Part shown: piece by piece, positions 51,934-62,300 of the stretch | Layout: every line of letters starts with the position of its first letter | How positions within the stretch are numbered: position 1 is the stretch's first letter | Assembly (NCBI GenBank): GCA_963519845.1 | Contig: CAUQNX010000002.1 | Span: forward strand, 62,001-126,000 | DNA from: Moellerella sp963519845 | GTDB taxonomy: Bacteria; Pseudomonadota; Gammaproteobacteria; Enterobacterales; Enterobacteriaceae | Length of the DNA stretch: 64,000 nucleotides | Reading direction: 5' to 3' | Position numbers and translations under genes: made by a program | Notes under the pieces: model-generated | What the model saw: the letters and a program-made list of their open reading frames with translations, nothing else | What the model was told of the DNA's origin: nothing | The model's database searches: none

Positions 51934-53463
51934 ATGCCATTAACGCATACCTCCAAGACTAGGCCATTAGAGATTGCGGCTATTGACCTTGGTTCAAATA
52001 GCTTTCATATGATTATTGCGCGGATAGTTAACGGTGCTCTACAAGTGTTAACGCGCCTCAAACAGCACGTACACCTTGCTGATGGTCTAAATGAAGATAA
52101 TGAGTTAAGCGAAGAGTCAATTAAACGCGGGTTAGCCTGTTTAGCGCTATTTGCTGAACGGTTACAAGGCTTCCCTGCAGAGAATGTCTGCATTGTAGGT
52201 ACACACTCCCTACGAGTTGCGACCAATGCACAGGATTTTGTCCAGCGAGCAAAAAAGATCATCCCCTACCCAATTGAGATTATCTCGGGGCAGGAAGAGG
52301 CTCGTCTGATATTTATGGGCGTAGAACATACACAGCCGGAAAAAGGCCGTAAATTAGTACTGGATATCGGCGGTGGGTCGACTGAACTGATCATTGGTGA
52401 GCAATTCGAGCCGCTTTTAATCGAGAGTCGCCGCATGGGCTGCATTAGTTTTGCGCGTCAATATTTTCCTAATGATGAGATCACGCCCACCTATTTTGCC
52501 AAAGCGCGTTTAGCCGCCAATCAGAAATTAGAAAATATCGCTACTCAGTTTAAAAATAAGGGTTGGGATTTTGCATTAGGGGCATCGGGCACCATTAAGG
52601 CGGCTCATGCCGTATTGCTTGAGTGCGGCGAACGTGATGGCGTGATCACCCCCGCCCGTTTAGCGACTATCGTGCAACAAGTCTTAAAATATAAATCTTT
52701 TGACGATATCGATATCCCCGGATTATCCGACGAGCGAAAATATGTCTTCGTTCCCGGCTTAGCGATTCTTTGTGCTATTTTTGACTCATTACAGATCCAA
52801 GAGTTACGCCTCTCTGAAGGGGCATTACGCGAAGGTGTGTTATACGAGATGGAGGGCCGATTCCGCCATCAGGATATCCGTCAACGCACCGCCATCAGTT
52901 TGGCAGAACACTATAATATCGACAGAGAACAGACGAAACGTGTTCGAAAAACGATGGAAACACTGTATCATCAGTGGGCTGCACAGAATCCAAAACAGGT
53001 AAACAGTCAACTTGAGGCGATTTTAGTTTGGGCGGTGATGCTTCATGAAGTTGGATTGAGCATTAATCTGACCGGCCTACAGCGTCATTCGGCATATATT
53101 TTACAACATACTAATTTGCCTGGTTTTAATCAGGAACAACAGCTGTTATTAGCGACCTTAATCAAGAATCATCGTAAAGCAATCAAGTATGATGATATTC
53201 CTAAATTTAACCTGTTTAAAAGAAAACAGTTTATGCCGTTGATCCAAATTCTGCGGCTATCCATACTGTTAAATAACCAACGACAGTCGACCACGACACC
53301 CACCTCCTTACGATTGATTACTCATGATGGTTACTGGACCTTATGTTTACCCAAGAACTATCTAGGAGATAATGCATTGATGCAACTTGACCTTGAAAAA
53401 GAGCAGGCCTTCTGGGCAGATGTTCCGGGTTGGGATCTCACCGTATGCGAGGAGCGAGCTTAG
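51934..53463 (+). CDS. ppx: Exopolyphosphatase
   Basis: Ppx removes terminal phosphate from polyphosphate and can hydrolyse pppGpp. The 509-residue protein has the ASKHA-fold N-terminal part with AAIDLGSNSFHMIIARIV, LDIGGGSTELIIGEQF and the acidic pair in SGQEEARLIF, then the HD-like C-terminal domain (about 320-505). It is the second gene of the ppk-ppx operon. Confidence 0.97.
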   Translation: MPLTHTSKTRPLEIAAIDLGSNSFHMIIARIVNGALQVLTRLKQHVHLADGLNEDNELSEESIKRGLACLALFAERLQGFPAENVCIVGTHSLRVATNAQDFVQRAKKIIPYPIEIISGQEEARLIFMGVEHTQPEKGRKLVLDIGGGSTELIIGEQFEPLLIESRRMGCISFARQYFPNDEITPTYFAKARLAANQKLENIATQFKNKGWDFALGASGTIKAAHAVLLECGERDGVITPARLATIVQQVLKYKSFDDIDIPGLSDERKYVFVPGLAILCAIFDSLQIQELRLSEGALREGVLYEMEGRFRHQDIRQRTAISLAEHYNIDREQTKRVRKTMETLYHQWAAQNPKQVNSQLEAILVWAVMLHEVGLSINLTGLQRHSAYILQHTNLPGFNQEQQLLLATLIKNHRKAIKYDDIPKFNLFKRKQFMPLIQILRLSILLNNQRQSTTTPTSLRLITHDGYWTLCLPKNYLGDNALMQLDLEKEQAFWADVPGWDLTVCEERA

Positions 53464-53595
53464 TCTATGACGATGAAAAATAAAATAATATTAATGCTCA
53501 TCAACGGATGACATTGATAAAAGACAACAGTCGAAATTAGCCTATTGAATAATTTTAAATGCTAATAGCATTCAATGAAAGTTTTAAGGATTAAA

Positions 53596-55056
53596 ATGTC
53601 TCAACCCGCTTTCTCGATCGATGCGGCACCAACCGTTAATCCGCATGCCCAAAAACTGGCACATATCCGCCAGCAAATTTTGACGCTTTTTCTTGATGAT
53701 GAAGAGTTTGTTCACAGCCTATTAAAAAGTTGTGAGCATGTCAAAATAGATGACAAAGTATTAAACGATAAAATCGTCGCAGTAAAAGAACTATTGGAGG
53801 ATCTGCACGCAGCGGATATCGCCGATATCTTAGAAATGCTGCCTTATGATGAACGTTTAGCGCTTTGGCATCTGGTTGATAATAATGAACGTGGGCAAGT
53901 CCTACTCGAAGCCTCAGTCTCTGTTTGGGACAGCTTAATTAAGGATATGTCAGACCGCGAAATGCTGCGAGCCGTAGGCACACTGCATATTGACGAACAA
54001 GCCTATATCGCCGAGCACTTACCGCGCGATACTATGCGCCGCTTACTCACCTATCTCGAGCCAAGCTTACGCAGCCGTATTCGTGCCGTTCTACAATATC
54101 CGAAAGACAGCGTTGGTCAGATGATGGACTTTGAGTTCGTCACTGTCAGGCCGCAAGTGACCTTGAAAACAGTTCAACGCTATTTGCGTCAACGGGGAAA
54201 AATCCCTGAAGCAACGGATAAAATTTTCGTTGTTGATCACCAGAATCGACTAACGGGAGAATTACCCTTAACCACCATTTTAACCCAATCGCCTGAAAAA
54301 ATTGTCGCAGATGTAATGAAAACCGATCTAGTCACTTTTATGCCCGAAGAGAAAGGGGAAGATGCGGCCGGTGCGTTCGAACGTTATGACTTAATTTCTG
54401 CCGCTATCGTCGATGCCAATGGGCTGTTACTGGGTCGATTAACGGTTGAAGATATTGTTGATAATATGAACGAAGAGAACGACAGCAGCATCCGCCGTAT
54501 GGGGGGGTTAAGTCGTGAAGAGGATCTCTTTGCTCCTGTGGGTCAAACGGTCAAAACACGTTGGACTTGGCTAGCGCTAAATCTTTGTACTGCATTTGTG
54601 GCATCTCGAGTTATCGGCGTTTTTGAAGATACGATTTCACAACTGGTCGCCTTGGCAGCACTGATGCCAATTGTCGCGGGTATTGGCGGTAATACGGGTA
54701 ACCAGACGATCACCATGATTGTTCGTGCTATTGCCCTACACCAAATTCAGAACGGCAGCTTCTCTTTCCTGATGTTACGCGAACTGGGCGTGGCGCTAAT
54801 CAATGGGATTGTTTGGGGGGGGATTATGGGCGTGGTGACCTATTTCCTCTATGGCGATCTGGCTATGGGCGGCGTAATGACGCTAGCGATGATCTTAAAC
54901 CTATTAATGGCAGCATTGATGGGCGTCCTTATCCCGATGATCATGATTAGGTTTGGCAAAGACCCTGCTATCGGTTCTAGCGTAATGATCACTGCAATTA
55001 CCGACACTGGCGGCTTCTTTATTTTCCTCGGTCTCGCTACCCTATTCTTAGTTTAA
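53596..55056 (+). CDS. mgtE: Magnesium channel/transporter MgtE
   Basis: MgtE is a dimeric magnesium channel gated by cytosolic Mg. The 486-residue product has the N domain with acidic helices (about 20-140), two CBS modules (about 145-270) and five membrane helices at the C-terminus, with VAGIGGNTGNQTITMIVRAI, the pore signature, near residue 375. An ATG seven codons upstream exists, but the one at 53596 follows AAGGA. It sits downstream of ppk-ppx and ends at a strong terminator; no Mg-sensing leader fold is apparent. Confidence 0.93.
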   Translation: MSQPAFSIDAAPTVNPHAQKLAHIRQQILTLFLDDEEFVHSLLKSCEHVKIDDKVLNDKIVAVKELLEDLHAADIADILEMLPYDERLALWHLVDNNERGQVLLEASVSVWDSLIKDMSDREMLRAVGTLHIDEQAYIAEHLPRDTMRRLLTYLEPSLRSRIRAVLQYPKDSVGQMMDFEFVTVRPQVTLKTVQRYLRQRGKIPEATDKIFVVDHQNRLTGELPLTTILTQSPEKIVADVMKTDLVTFMPEEKGEDAAGAFERYDLISAAIVDANGLLLGRLTVEDIVDNMNEENDSSIRRMGGLSREEDLFAPVGQTVKTRWTWLALNLCTAFVASRVIGVFEDTISQLVALAALMPIVAGIGGNTGNQTITMIVRAIALHQIQNGSFSFLMLRELGVALINGIVWGGIMGVVTYFLYGDLAMGGVMTLAMILNLLMAALMGVLIPMIMIRFGKDPAIGSSVMITAITDTGGFFIFLGLATLFLV

Positions 55057-55070
55057 TTCTATATTTAGCT

Positions 55071-55101
55071 ATGCCAGTCAAACTTATTGACTGGCATTTT
55101 T
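55071..55101 (+). terminator. Rho-independent terminator of mgtE
   Basis: ATGCCAGTCAA and TTGACTGGCAT form a perfect 11-bp stem around ACTTA, followed by TTTTTTAATTT. It lies 14 bases past the mgtE stop. Confidence 0.9.
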
Positions 55102-55142
55102 TAATTTCACCCGGCTTTCACTACCTTTTCACTCTTTTGAAA

Positions 55143-55265
55143 TTAGGTTAATACTTTTCGTATAAGCTTCAAGTCCGTTTCAAGCACTATCTTCTCTGTT
55201 AGTTCTTTAATCCGCATCTGACTTTCTAGAGAACGTTCAGAGATAGTTTCTGATAAAGTTTTCAT
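55143..55265 (-). pseudogene. Truncated XRE-antitoxin-like N-terminus
   Basis: The 40-codon ORF reads MKTLSETISERSLESQMRIK, then a helical stretch ending RKVLT and a stop. This matches the N-terminal linker of HigA-type/XRE antitoxin-like regulators (the pattern S-x-ESQ-x-RI), which normally continues into a helix-turn-helix domain. Here the HTH is missing: the sequence downstream is spacer and the mgtE terminator. GAGGGA precedes the ATG. It may be expressed as a peptide, but DNA binding is not expected. Confidence 0.5.
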
Positions 55266-55856
55266 TATGGTCCCTCAATTAATGCCTTATATAAACGATA
55301 TCTTATGCTCCATGATATAAGTTATCACTTTTATCTCAACATTTTTTAGCGCGACTAACACACTACTATTGATTGATAAATAAAATCATAATTTATTATT
55401 TTCTGTAACCAAGCATTAAAAAATATAAATCATATTCGATAGAATAATCATTAATAGATAGTTATCCAATAAAATTTAACCACTATTTAAGTTGAAGGCA
55501 TTCGAAATTAACCTAATATTATCTTTATAGACTTACAATATTCTGTTAATTAGCATTTGATAAAATGAAATAATGTAATTATCTTAATAAATAGCTCGTT
55601 AGGCCAACCTATATTGGATAACCAGAATTTACAACCAGTTATTGAGATTGAGGTTTACAGAATATAGAACTTTCTGCTATAAACTTAGTATAGGCTTGAT
55701 ACGCAAAATTACTTTGATTTTTCCCGTCCGTTATTTTAACCCCGTTCGGTGAAGCTTTATCTTTTTCAGATAAGAACAGTCATAAATAATACCGTTGATC
55801 TGGTTTACATTAAGTATCAGGGATTTTTAAAAAATGCCTTAATAAAGGAAAATAAT
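55266..55856. other. AT-rich region upstream of the MFS gene
   Basis: This region of about 590 bases has no complete gene. The MFS frame is open from 55749, but its first 36 codons lack conservation and a ribosome site. No repeat or RNA fold stands out. Confidence 0.5.
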
Positions 55857-57227
55857 ATGACAACGCAAACCGAGACCACGGGTCAGCCCTCGGCTAGGCC
55901 ATTAAACCGCCAAGATTATAAAACATTGGGCTTATCTTCTTTAGGCGGAACGCTGGAATTTTACGATTTCGTTATTTTTGTTTTTTATGCAAAAATTATT
56001 TCGCAACTCTTTTTCCCCGGAAATAACGAATTCCTCGCACTAATGGCAACACTAGGTTTATTTGCAGCAGGCTATCTTGCGCGTCCACTGGGCGGCATTA
56101 TTATGGCTCACTTCGGTGATAAAATTGGCCGCAAACGTATGTTTACGCTTAGTATCTTTTTAATGGCGTTTCCTACGCTAATTATCGGTTTTTTACCGAC
56201 CTATGAAACTATTGGTGCCGCAGCTCCCCTGTTATTGCTATTAATGCGTATTATGCAAGGTGCAGCTATTGGTGGTGAAATGCCAGGTGCATGGGTGTTT
56301 ATTGCTGAACATACACCAAAACAACGTTATGGGCTGGGTGTAGGTACACTGACTTCTGGTATCACTGGCGGTATCTTACTGGGTTCGATTGTGGCGATCA
56401 TTATTGAACGCAGCTATAGTGCACAAGAATTACATGATTTTGCGTGGCGCATTCCATTTATTTTAGGTGGGATCTTTGGTTTCCTCTCCGTCTATTTACG
56501 TCGTTTTCTTGAAGAGACGCCTATTTTTAAAGAGATGGCGGCTAAAAAAACCTTAGCGCAAGAGTTGCCAGTTAAAACCGTTTTAAGATCCCATAAGCAA
56601 GCTTGTTTAATTACGGCAGCATTAACTTGGTCATTATCTACCGCTATTGTTGTGACTATTTTGATGACACCAGATGTCATACTGCAAGGCGTGTATAAGA
56701 TTGACCGTGATATTGCGTTGCAGGCTAACTGTGTTGCAACTTTAATGCTGACGCTGGGCTGTATTTTCTGGGGATGGTTAGGCGATAAAGTTGGAACTCG
56801 TGTCTCTATGTTCTTATCATGGGGCGGATTAGCGGTAACTGCGCTCTATTTCTACTCCTCATTGAGTAGCGAGATCACTGCGGCGACTTTAACATTTAAT
56901 TATGGCTTAATGGGCTTGTTTGTGGGTGCAATTGCCACAACTCCAATTATCAGTGCACGTGCATTTCCACCGGCAATTCGTTTCTCCGGCTTATCATTTG
57001 CCTATAATATTGCCTACGCTATCTTTGGTGGATTAACACCCATTTTAACTGGTGCTTGGCTACAGCAATCCCATATGGGCCCGGCTTATTATGTTGCAGG
57101 TGTGTCTATATTAGCTATGTGTGTCGCTTTTATTCCTTTGGCTTATAAAGGTTGGTCAGCAGATTCAGCAACAGAAGAACAAAACACACTGGCTCGACGC
57201 TTACAAGCCAGTGCGGCTCAACAGTAA
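55857..57227 (+). CDS. MFS transporter, metabolite:proton symporter family (ProP/ShiA-like)
   Basis: This is a 456-residue, 12-helix major facilitator. It has the family opening LSSLGGTLEFYDFVIFVFYA, the loop 2-3 motif GDKIGRKRMFTLSIFLMAFP (the G-D-x-x-G-R-R/K signature) and a second copy-type WLGDKVGTRVSM in the C half. It resembles sugar/organic-acid symporters such as ShiA and ProP relatives. The ATG at 55857 follows AAAGGA; an upstream extension is not conserved. It is a single-gene unit ending at a terminator. The substrate is unknown. Confidence 0.85.
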   Translation: MTTQTETTGQPSARPLNRQDYKTLGLSSLGGTLEFYDFVIFVFYAKIISQLFFPGNNEFLALMATLGLFAAGYLARPLGGIIMAHFGDKIGRKRMFTLSIFLMAFPTLIIGFLPTYETIGAAAPLLLLLMRIMQGAAIGGEMPGAWVFIAEHTPKQRYGLGVGTLTSGITGGILLGSIVAIIIERSYSAQELHDFAWRIPFILGGIFGFLSVYLRRFLEETPIFKEMAAKKTLAQELPVKTVLRSHKQACLITAALTWSLSTAIVVTILMTPDVILQGVYKIDRDIALQANCVATLMLTLGCIFWGWLGDKVGTRVSMFLSWGGLAVTALYFYSSLSSEITAATLTFNYGLMGLFVGAIATTPIISARAFPPAIRFSGLSFAYNIAYAIFGGLTPILTGAWLQQSHMGPAYYVAGVSILAMCVAFIPLAYKGWSADSATEEQNTLARRLQASAAQQ

Positions 57228-57255
57228 ATCTATAATTTAAAGCGATAGCTTAAAT

Positions 57256-57297
57256 GAATTGAGGGGAAATCTAATTTTCCCTCAATTCAATATATTT
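57256..57297 (+). terminator. Terminator of the MFS gene
   Basis: GAATTGAGGGGAAA and TTTTCCCTCAATTC form a 14-bp stem with one wobble pair and a short loop, followed by TATATTTTTT. It lies about 30 bases past the MFS stop. Confidence 0.8.
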
Positions 57298-57640
57298 TTT
57301 ATCTGCGTAAGCGCCTACTCCTATGATAACAGCAATCGCTTTTGCATTATTATCACAGCCTTCACCTCTTATTTTAAACACACTAACTGTAACATAATGC
57401 CGATTAATCGCGGCTCCTTGTTTATAGATATGTTCTTCATTAGTCGTATAAATATGAACCCTTATTTTTAGTGTCACATATTTTCCAGCATTAGCTATCG
57501 TGTTTAATAAGTTACTTGGAAGGCTGGAATAACTTTGCCTGAATTTAAATTAAAAGTGGTTCTATTTTCTATAACGTCATAAATACAACCTATGGTGACA
57601 ATAGCTAGATTGATATTATTCCTAGTGATATAGATATTCA
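57271..57640 (-). pseudogene. Frameshifted gene remnant, family unknown
   Basis: Two adjacent minus-strand frames carry protein-like text: a start-less one with IVTIGCIYDVIENRTTFNLN and SGKVIPAFQVTY, then after a frame change near 57510 a second with NTIANAGKYVTLKIRVHIYT ending AYADKKYIELREN. They read as one protein if a single base is restored. The 3' end overlaps the MFS terminator. Only the second part has a start (GTG at 57477). I do not recognise the family; decay is inferred from the broken frame. Confidence 0.35.
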
Positions 57641-57931
57641 AATTGGCTTATTTATCAGACTAATTACCATCTTTATTTGAGTTTACTCTATCTATTAAAT
57701 GAAACCAGAAAGGCGATAATAGTTTATTTAATATTAATTAATATTTAGATTTATTTGTATGCGTCAGTTAAAATGAATTTCATCCTTATATTTACCTTAA
57801 GATACATTAATCCACTGCAATCAGTTATAAAATAAATTTTTATAACTTTATTATTATTAAAATAACGAAAATAATCTTGTAGAATCAGGCAAGCTTGCAA
57901 TTCCTTATAATCAGTTTTTTTAACCTTTACT

Positions 57932-57946
57932 TTACCAATTGGTCAA
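57932..57946. promoter_or_regulatory. Palindrome upstream of mdtABC
   Basis: TTACCAATTGGTCAA has a perfect ACCAATTGGT core and lies about 165 bases before mdtA. This form suits a dimeric repressor or activator. No match to the BaeR consensus could be asserted. Confidence 0.35.
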
Positions 57947-58110
57947 TAATTGAGCTTATATTTCTTTGTTCTTCACGATTACTGACATAATTTCCTTAAT
58001 TCCTTCATTTTCTAATGAAAAAACAAGGGTAAACTACTAATATGCGTGTAGTGATTTTTTGTCGGCTATCACAACAGTGTTTATTACTTGATAAAGCGAA
58101 ATAAATAAAA

Positions 58111-59340
58111 ATGAATAAAAATAATCGTCGGACTTTTTTTCTTCGTTCTACTTTTTTAGTTGTTACAATTGCGTTAATCGGTACTGCTGGTTATTTTTAT
58201 TTTCAACCCAATAATAAAGAGAATACTCAGGTAACGGCCAAAAGAGCCAATCAACCAGCTAATGGTGTTCGTCGCATGCCTTTGGCTCCCGTTCGTGTTG
58301 CACCCTCTGTTGATAAAGTTGTGCCCCGCTTTGTCTCTGGATTAGGCACAGTACAAGCGGCAAATACGGTTACAGTAACTAGCCGCGTTGAAGGCCAACT
58401 GATATCACTGCATTTTATCGAAGGTCAGCAAGTGAAAGCCGGTGACTTATTAGCGACTATCGATCCTCGCCCATTTGAAATTCAGCGTGCACAAGCAGAA
58501 GGCCAGTTAGCCAAAGATCAGGCGCTGCTGACGAACGCACGTTTAGATCTGGCTCGCTTTCAAAAATTATCTAATACTCAGGTTATTTCGCAACAAGAAC
58601 TGGATAATCAAAAATCACTGGTAAAACAAATTGAAGCCAGTATTCGGGTTGACCAAGCGGCGCTCGACAATGCAAAACTGCAATTAACTTATAGCAAGAT
58701 TGTCGCCCCTATTTCCGGCCGTGTTGGTTTAAAACAGGTTGATGTGGGTAACTTTATCGCCAGTGGTAGCAGCAATCCGTTGGTAGTGATCACTCAAACT
58801 TATCCCGTCGATGTGCTCTTCTCGCTCCCTGAAGACAATATTCCAGCGATTCAGCAAGCACAAAAAACCACTAAACCGGTTTTGGTAGAGGCGTGGGATC
58901 GTAATAATTTAGTGTTAGTCGCCAGCGGTGCGCTATTGAGTATTGATAATCAAATCGATCCCGCTACAGGCACCTTAAAAATGAAGGCTCGTTTTACCAA
59001 TGAAGATGAGAGCCTGTTCCCAAATCAATTTGTTAATATTAAATTGCAAGTTGAGACATTACAAAATGCCATAGTGATCCCCTCTGCCGCGCTACAAATG
59101 GGTAATGAAGGACACTATGTCTGGGTGCTAAATGATGACCAACGAGTGAGTAAAACTTTAGTCACCGTTGGCATGCAAAATGCACAACAAGTGGTGATTG
59201 AACAAGGTCTATCTGCTGGTGCCAAAGTGGTCACCGATGGCGTTGATAGACTAACTGAAGGTGCGCAGGTTGAAGTGATTAGCTCAACCGATAAAGTCAA
59301 CGCGAAGCAAGAGAAATCAGCTAAAGCGGGGAAAGTCTAA
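58111..59340 (+). CDS. mdtA: Multidrug efflux adaptor MdtA
   Basis: MdtA is the periplasmic membrane-fusion subunit of MdtABC, which exports bile salts, novobiocin and other compounds through an outer-membrane TolC-type channel. The 409-residue protein (E. coli 415) has an N-terminal membrane anchor (about 12-30), the lipoyl half-motifs SRVEGQLISLHFIEGQQVKA and LTYSKIVAPISGRVGLKQVD, a coiled-coil hairpin (about 125-200) and a beta-barrel domain. Its stop shares a base with the mdtB start (TAATG). Confidence 0.96.
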   Translation: MNKNNRRTFFLRSTFLVVTIALIGTAGYFYFQPNNKENTQVTAKRANQPANGVRRMPLAPVRVAPSVDKVVPRFVSGLGTVQAANTVTVTSRVEGQLISLHFIEGQQVKAGDLLATIDPRPFEIQRAQAEGQLAKDQALLTNARLDLARFQKLSNTQVISQQELDNQKSLVKQIEASIRVDQAALDNAKLQLTYSKIVAPISGRVGLKQVDVGNFIASGSSNPLVVITQTYPVDVLFSLPEDNIPAIQQAQKTTKPVLVEAWDRNNLVLVASGALLSIDNQIDPATGTLKMKARFTNEDESLFPNQFVNIKLQVETLQNAIVIPSAALQMGNEGHYVWVLNDDQRVSKTLVTVGMQNAQQVVIEQGLSAGAKVVTDGVDRLTEGAQVEVISSTDKVNAKQEKSAKAGKV

Positions 59341-62300
59341 TGCAGCCGGGCACCATCAAAGGCGGCGGTCCTTCTCGTCTATTTATTTTGCGCCCTGTAG
59401 CAACCACCTTATTTATGGTGGCGATCCTACTTGCAGGAATTGTGGGTTACCGTTTTCTGCCCGTCTCTGCTTTACCTGAAGTCGATTATCCGACTATACA
59501 GATTGTCACTCTCTATCCCGGTGCAAGCCCTGATGTCATGACCTCAGCGATCACCGCCCCGCTAGAGCGCCAATTTGGTCAAATGTCAGGCCTAAAACAG
59601 ATGGCATCCCGTAGCTCGGGCGGCGCTTCAGTGATCACCCTGATGTTCCAGCTTAGTTTACCTTTGGATGTGGCAGAGCAAGAGGTACAAGCGGCGATTA
59701 ATGCAGCGTCAAATCTGCTTCCTTCTGATCTCCCTTATCCACCCGTTTATAGCAAAGTAAATCCGGCTGATCCGCCAATTCTAACGCTCGCCGTCACTTC
59801 AGATGTGATGGCGATGACAGATGTACAAGATCTGGTAGAAACCCGTATTGCCCAAAAAATTTCACAGGTTAATGGTGTGGGATTAGTGACGCTAGCAGGC
59901 GGGCAACGTCCGGCAGTGAGAGTCAATATCAATCCACAAGCTCTTGCGGCAAAAGGGCTGGATAGCGAAACCATCCGCAGCGCTATAAATAACGCTAACG
60001 TTAACTCGGCAAAAGGTAGCTTTGATGGTCCAACCCGCGCAGTTACCCTGTCAGCAAATGACCAAATGCGCTCTGTGGATGATTATCGCCAACTGATAGT
60101 GGCATTTCAAAACGGTGCCCCCATTCGCTTGAACGATGTTGCGACTATAGAACAGGGGGCAGAAAACCGTCTGTTAGGTGCATGGGCTAATAATCAGCAG
60201 GCCATAGTAATCAATATCCTGCGCCAACCCGGTGCCAATGTAATAGATACAACGGATACTATTCGTGATTTGATCCCTGAGCTGGTTTCGAGTTTGCCGA
60301 AATCGATTAATGTGGATATTTTAACTGACCGCACCAGCACTATCCGTGCATCGGTCAGTGATGTGCAATTTGAGTTAATGCTGGCGATTGGTTTGGTCGT
60401 AATGGTGATCTACCTTTTTTTACGCAATGGTATCGCCACTCTGATCCCCGGTATTGCCGTCCCTCTCTCGCTAGTGGGGACTTTTGCGGTAATGTATTTC
60501 TGCGGTTTCTCGGTAAATAACCTCACCTTGATGGCCTTGACCATCGCCACCGGATTTGTGGTGGATGACGCCATTGTGGTGATCGAGAATATTTCGCGCT
60601 ATCTAGAACAAGGTGAAAAACCCCTTGCCGCCGCGCTAAAAGGCGCAGGAGAGATTGGATTTACCATAATCTCTCTCACCTTCTCACTGATTGCTGTCCT
60701 GATCCCGTTGCTATTTATGGGCGATATTATTGGGCGACTATTTCGCGAATTTGCTATTACTCTTGCCGTCGCCATACTGATTTCTGCTGTGGTTTCATTG
60801 ACCTTAACGCCGATGATGTGCGCGCGTTTACTAAAACCCGAATCAGAGCATCAACATAATCGTTTTGAGATTTTTTGTGAGAAGTTTGTCGATCGCATGA
60901 TTGCGGCTTATGCGATCGGATTAAAACGGGTATTAGCTCACCAATGGCTGACGTTATCGGTGGCATTAGGCACCTTGGTACTGACCGTATTGCTCTATAT
61001 GTGGATACCTAAAGGCTTTTTTCCTTTACAGGATAATGGCATAATTCAGGGCTCAGTCGAGACTTCACAATCTATCTCTTTCTCTGCCATGGCGGATAAA
61101 CAGCGTCAAGTGACACAAATCTTATTGCAAGATCCGGCGGTAGATAATATCACCAGCTATGTGGGCATTGATGGGGCTAATCCAACGCTTAATAATGGTC
61201 GCTTGCAGATCACACTTAAGCCACTTGATGAACGTGCCGATCGTGTGGATGTTATTATTCCACGTATGCAACAGGCCGTGGACGCTATTCCGGGCATTGA
61301 GCTCTATTTGCAGCCGATGCAAGACTTGACCATAGATACACAGGTTTCTCGTACTCAGTACCAATTTACTTTACAAGCTAACTCCCTCGAAGAGTTGACA
61401 CTCTGGGTGCCCAAACTACGCGAAGCTCTAATCGAACGCCCTGAATTAACGGAGATCAGCAGTGATTGGCAAGATCAGGGCTTGGTTGCCTTTGTTAATG
61501 TCAATCGCGATAACGCCAGCCGTTTCGGCATCACTATGTCAGCTATTGATAATGCGCTATATAATGCTTTTGGCCAGCGAATGATCTCCACCATCTATAC
61601 TCAAGCCAATCAGTATCGGGTTATTATTGAAAATGATGCGCAGAGTAATAATGGCGTAGCTGCATTTGATTCGATTCGACTAAAAGGAACAGATGGCGCT
61701 ATGGTGCCATTGAGTACGCTAGCCACTATTAATGAAGGCTATGGCCCGTTATCGATCAATCATCTGGAGCAATTCCCCTCCGCCACCTTCTCATTTAATG
61801 TGGCAGAAGGCGCGTCTTTAGAGTCGGCAGTCAATGCCGTCAAAGCGGCGGAAGCCTCTATTCAATTACCCAAAGATATTAGCACTCAATTCCAAGGCTC
61901 TACACTGGCCTTCGAAGATGCGCTATCTAGCACGGTTTGGTTAATTGTGGCCGCTGTGGTTGCCATGTATATCGTTCTCGGTATTCTGTATGAGAGTTTT
62001 ATCCATCCTATTACCATATTATCCACTTTACCGACGGCTGGTGTCGGCGCCTTGCTGGCGCTGATGTTTGCAGGAAGTGAACTGGATATGATCGCTGTTA
62101 TTGGTATTATTCTGCTAATTGGTATCGTCAAGAAAAATGCCATCATGATGATCGATTTTGCCCTCGCCGCTGAGCGTGAAAAAGGGATGGCTCCTTATGA
62201 TGCGATTTATCAAGCTTGTTTATTGCGTTTCCGCCCTATTCTGATGACCACCATGGCCGCGCTGCTGGGTGCTCTTCCGCTGATGTTAAGTACCGGTGTG

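Larger units (their letters stand above)
57228..58110. other. Long gap before mdtABC
   Basis: These 883 bases hold the MFS terminator, a decayed minus-strand gene (57271-57640) and the promoter region of mdtABC. A TTACCAATTGGTCAA palindrome lies at 57932-57946. The rest is AT-rich with no ORF that has a ribosome site. Confidence 0.5.
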
